A stretch of 22,530 nt of DNA from JAIOHN01 sp038258185 (lineage in GTDB: Bacteria > Chloroflexota > Anaerolineae > Aggregatilineales > Phototrophicaceae): the NCBI GenBank assembly GCA_038258185.1, contig JBBSQD010000084.1, positions 1 through 22,530 of the forward strand, read 5' to 3'. Of the stretch, positions 21,501-22,530 are shown piece by piece. Both the position numbers and the translations under genes were made by a program. The notes under the pieces were generated by a model. It was not told the origin of the DNA and did no database searches. It saw only the letters and a list, made by a program, of their open reading frames with translations. Positions within the stretch are counted from its first letter, which is position 1, and each line of letters starts with the position of its first letter.

Positions 21501-22530
21501 TAATCCAGGTCGCGATCAAAGGCAGCAGCAGATCATTGACGGCCAGGGCCGCGCCTTCTTCACCCGGCACCGCCGGCACGGCTGTCTCGACCGTTTCAGT
21601 CGATGGCAGGCGCGACACCTCTTCGATGTAAATCAGCGCAAGGCACACGGCCAGCGCGATGAGAATCACCACCAGCAAATCCAACCAGCGGATGGGGGTG
21701 CGGCTCTGGCGGAAAGCCCACAGCAAACCGCCCACCAGCAGCACCAGCACCGTCGCGATAATGCCGATCGTCCATAAGAGAAAACTGCTCGAATCGACGT
21801 TATTCAACCAACTGCCAGAAATCTGCGCGGCTTCAATCGCCCGTTGTGGCGAGATAATCGCCAGCACGATATACATCGCCAGCGCGGCAATACCGCCCAA
21901 AAGAATGGAGACCATCAGGAAATAAAATGCCGAACGTCCGGGGATATTCCAGAAATACTGTGCCAGCCGTACAAACCAGTACAACGCCAGGAAGATGCCG
22001 AAAATCGCGATGTAAATAAACGCGACTTCCTTAGACCCCAGATTCCCTATCATGGCCGCCGCCAGAATCACCAGCCAGTAACTTCTTCGTTTCTGGCGTT
22101 CCGGCCCATCCAGATACATAAAAATACAGTACGCCATCACCAGCGCGAAAAAGATCGACGGGGTATCGTGGCGGATATAGCGGTTGTAATACAGCATCAA
22201 CGGTGAAATCAGCAGCATAAACGAGGCCAGAATCGCCCCCCACCGTCCCAGCCATTTGCGAAACAACAGCGGAAACATCACCACCGCCACGCCCAGCAGC
22301 GCCGGGTAAATGCGCGAGGTGAAGTCATTATCGCCAAACAGATAATAGAAAAAGGCAGTCACATGGAACAGAATCGGCCCATGCATCAACGGCGTATGCT
22401 GAAAATCACCATTGGCGTACAGATTCCATGAGTAACGGGTGTGCAGGCTTTCGTCATGGCTCATGGCGCGGTCACCCAGGATGTAAAAGCGGGTGAAAAT
22501 CGCCACAAGCAGAATGACAATATACAGTGC
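18598..22530 (-). CDS. TIGR03663/Agl23-like membrane glycosyltransferase with C-terminal NHL propeller, 5'-truncated
   Basis: The frame runs off the right edge (ALYIVILLV...), so GTG 22506 is internal. 1310 residues are visible. From the edge: a hydrophobic segment, then DRAMSHDESLHTRYSWN with the D26-E27 pair in the first outer loop, as in GT-C enzymes of the PMT/ArnT type, and HTPLMHGPILFH as in TIGR03663/Agl23-like proteins. Many membrane helices run to about residue 740. They are broken by a strongly acidic soluble insert at about 510-590 (nt about 20760-21000). An extracytoplasmic region (740-970) follows. Then come six NHL blades (970-1250; nt about 18780-19620), with repeats such as LYVADTWNYQVQVIDPAGN and VFIADTWNRRISVFDRDG. 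The end is a Thr/Glu-rich tail with repeated EATAEV-like units. It likely handles lipid-linked sugar in envelope glycan assembly, but the substrate is unknown. Its own terminator separates it from nusA. Confidence 0.88.
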   Translation of the reverse strand, partial: ALYIVILLVAIFTRFYILGDRAMSHDESLHTRYSWNLYANGDFQHTPLMHGPILFHVTAFFYYLFGDNDFTSRIYPALLGVAVVMFPLLFRKWLGRWGAILASFMLLISPLMLYYNRYIRHDTPSIFFALVMAYCIFMYLDGPERQKRRSYWLVILAAAMIGNLGSKEVAFIYIAIFGIFLALYWFVRLAQYFWNIPGRSAFYFLMVSILLGGIAALAMYIVLAIISPQRAIEAAQISGSWLNNVDSSSFLLWTIGIIATVLVLLVGGLLWAFRQSRTPIRWLDLLVVILIALAVCLALIYIEEVSRLPSTETVETAVPAVPGEEGAALAVNDLLLPLIATWIIGAVVVVTALASWRLGWWRILHRFPELDLIVIIGTLIIPWATPLIIKLMGRSPTDYSAEGIQWAIIALIPMAAMSIVIGMVWNWRRWLACNVVFYALFGFFFTTMFTNMNGLATGVIGSLGYWLEQQGVRRGSQPQYYYLGLIMPFYEFLPVIGSMLAMVSGLGVFWGFRRDRLQEQADSRDELLLQESDSTTAELISENEDDEIPSISELAVVEDDLFEKPKREDSDLDHVTSVDRWLRWDSPEWLTKPSFLLFMSWLAILNLVGYTLAGEKMPWLGTHLTLPLIMLAGWYFGGLFEKIDTEKIKQGGWVYLILFPLLFFTLFQVISPFIFGQGPFGGLQQIQLAQSGQWLAVVAVTGLVILALYQFVERTGWRHLWQMFAVAGFLFLSVLTFRSAWMASFINYDLANEYLVYAHAAPAVKQVLNQIEDISLRTTDGYDLSFSYDNEVSWPYTWYFRDYANATFFGSSPSRPVIDNSMAVVVGEANRSAVEPLLEDRFYHFEYIRLWWPMQDYFNMTPQRVTNALDFSAENSQSAQLRRGLFDIWWSRDYDTYGQVVGRDFSLTQWPVSDRMHLYVRKDVASQIWNLGAGEGLVQDPLQNIAPNVCNSNWQLVNAELIFGTQGSAPGMLQRPIGLSVDAEGHLYVADEANARVTAFNADGSFLSVLGQDGDTNALSFTRPNSVAVGPDGNLYVADTWNYQVQVIDPAGNVVTRWGEAGEFGASAQQEPVNGLWGPRDVSVDATGRVYVADTGNKRIRVYTANGQFVQDIGRGGSGSGQLDEPAGIALHPDGRVFIADTWNRRISVFDRDGVFLYDFPVKAWYEELGNRPYTAVDGNRGILYVTDPDAGRVLVYDVAGNCLGSFGQASRENPGPAQFRTVGGIATDAEGYVYVADAGSGRVLKFPPFMQEVVIPDAANGAQSDGLNVPLEMTAEVTEEALLTEATAEVGEFTPEVSSEATAEIESAG

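Noticed and set aside
1..22530. Search for CRISPR arrays, tRNA/rRNA genes, transposases, toxin-antitoxin or phage-defence genes
   Set aside because: No spaced repeats, cloverleaf-like stretches or matching protein families were seen; the window is core metabolism, translation and one envelope gene.

Overview
The window is a piece of bacterial chromosome of moderate GC, densely packed, with no rRNA, tRNA, CRISPR array, insertion sequence or phage gene that I can see. The gene content points to the Chloroflexota (Anaerolineae-like): a short Thermus-size IF-2, a lactate/malate-dehydrogenase-type MDH, an ATP-dependent PEP carboxykinase, and a very large TIGR03663/Agl23-like membrane glycosyltransferase fused to an NHL propeller. 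The phylum assignment is an inference from family flavour, not from a search.

Layout. Positions 1-732 hold the 3' part of fmt (+), whose end overlaps a convergent PPP-like metallophosphoesterase (-). Positions 1805-6291 carry a run of minus-strand, mostly single-gene units, most with their own clean intrinsic terminator: histidine phosphatase, secreted alpha-carbonic anhydrase, pckA, mdh, then the phosphoesterase. pckA has a perfect CRP-type palindrome (TGTGA-N6-TCACA) upstream. The mdh promoter appears to lie in the loop of the pckA terminator. Positions 6379-8139 hold a plus-strand operon of three overlapping genes: a small His-tailed membrane protein, an unknown soluble protein, and era.

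Positions 8126-12578 are a minus-strand operon that reads acyl-CoA synthetase, aldo/keto reductase, truB, ribF; it ends by overlapping era. Positions 12695-18382 are the translation/transcription operon nusA-ylxR-infB-rbfA-nrnA (-), with a palindrome-covered extended -10 promoter at its head and a perfect hairpin terminator at its end. rimP and ylxQ, often found in this operon, are not present. From 18598 to the right edge runs the 5'-truncated giant membrane protein (-).

Together the core genes cover initiator-tRNA formylation, IF-2, ribosome maturation (RbfA, Era), tRNA pseudouridylation, FMN/FAD synthesis and nanoRNA turnover. The carbon genes cover the malate-oxaloacetate-PEP node with CO2 hydration. 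Most of the window is ordinary housekeeping. The parts most worth a second look are the six-residue insertion in the MDH specificity loop, the CRP-like operator on pckA, the nested terminator/promoter between pckA and mdh, the unknown two-gene module in front of era, the long charged C-terminus of NusA, and the glycosyltransferase-propeller fusion.
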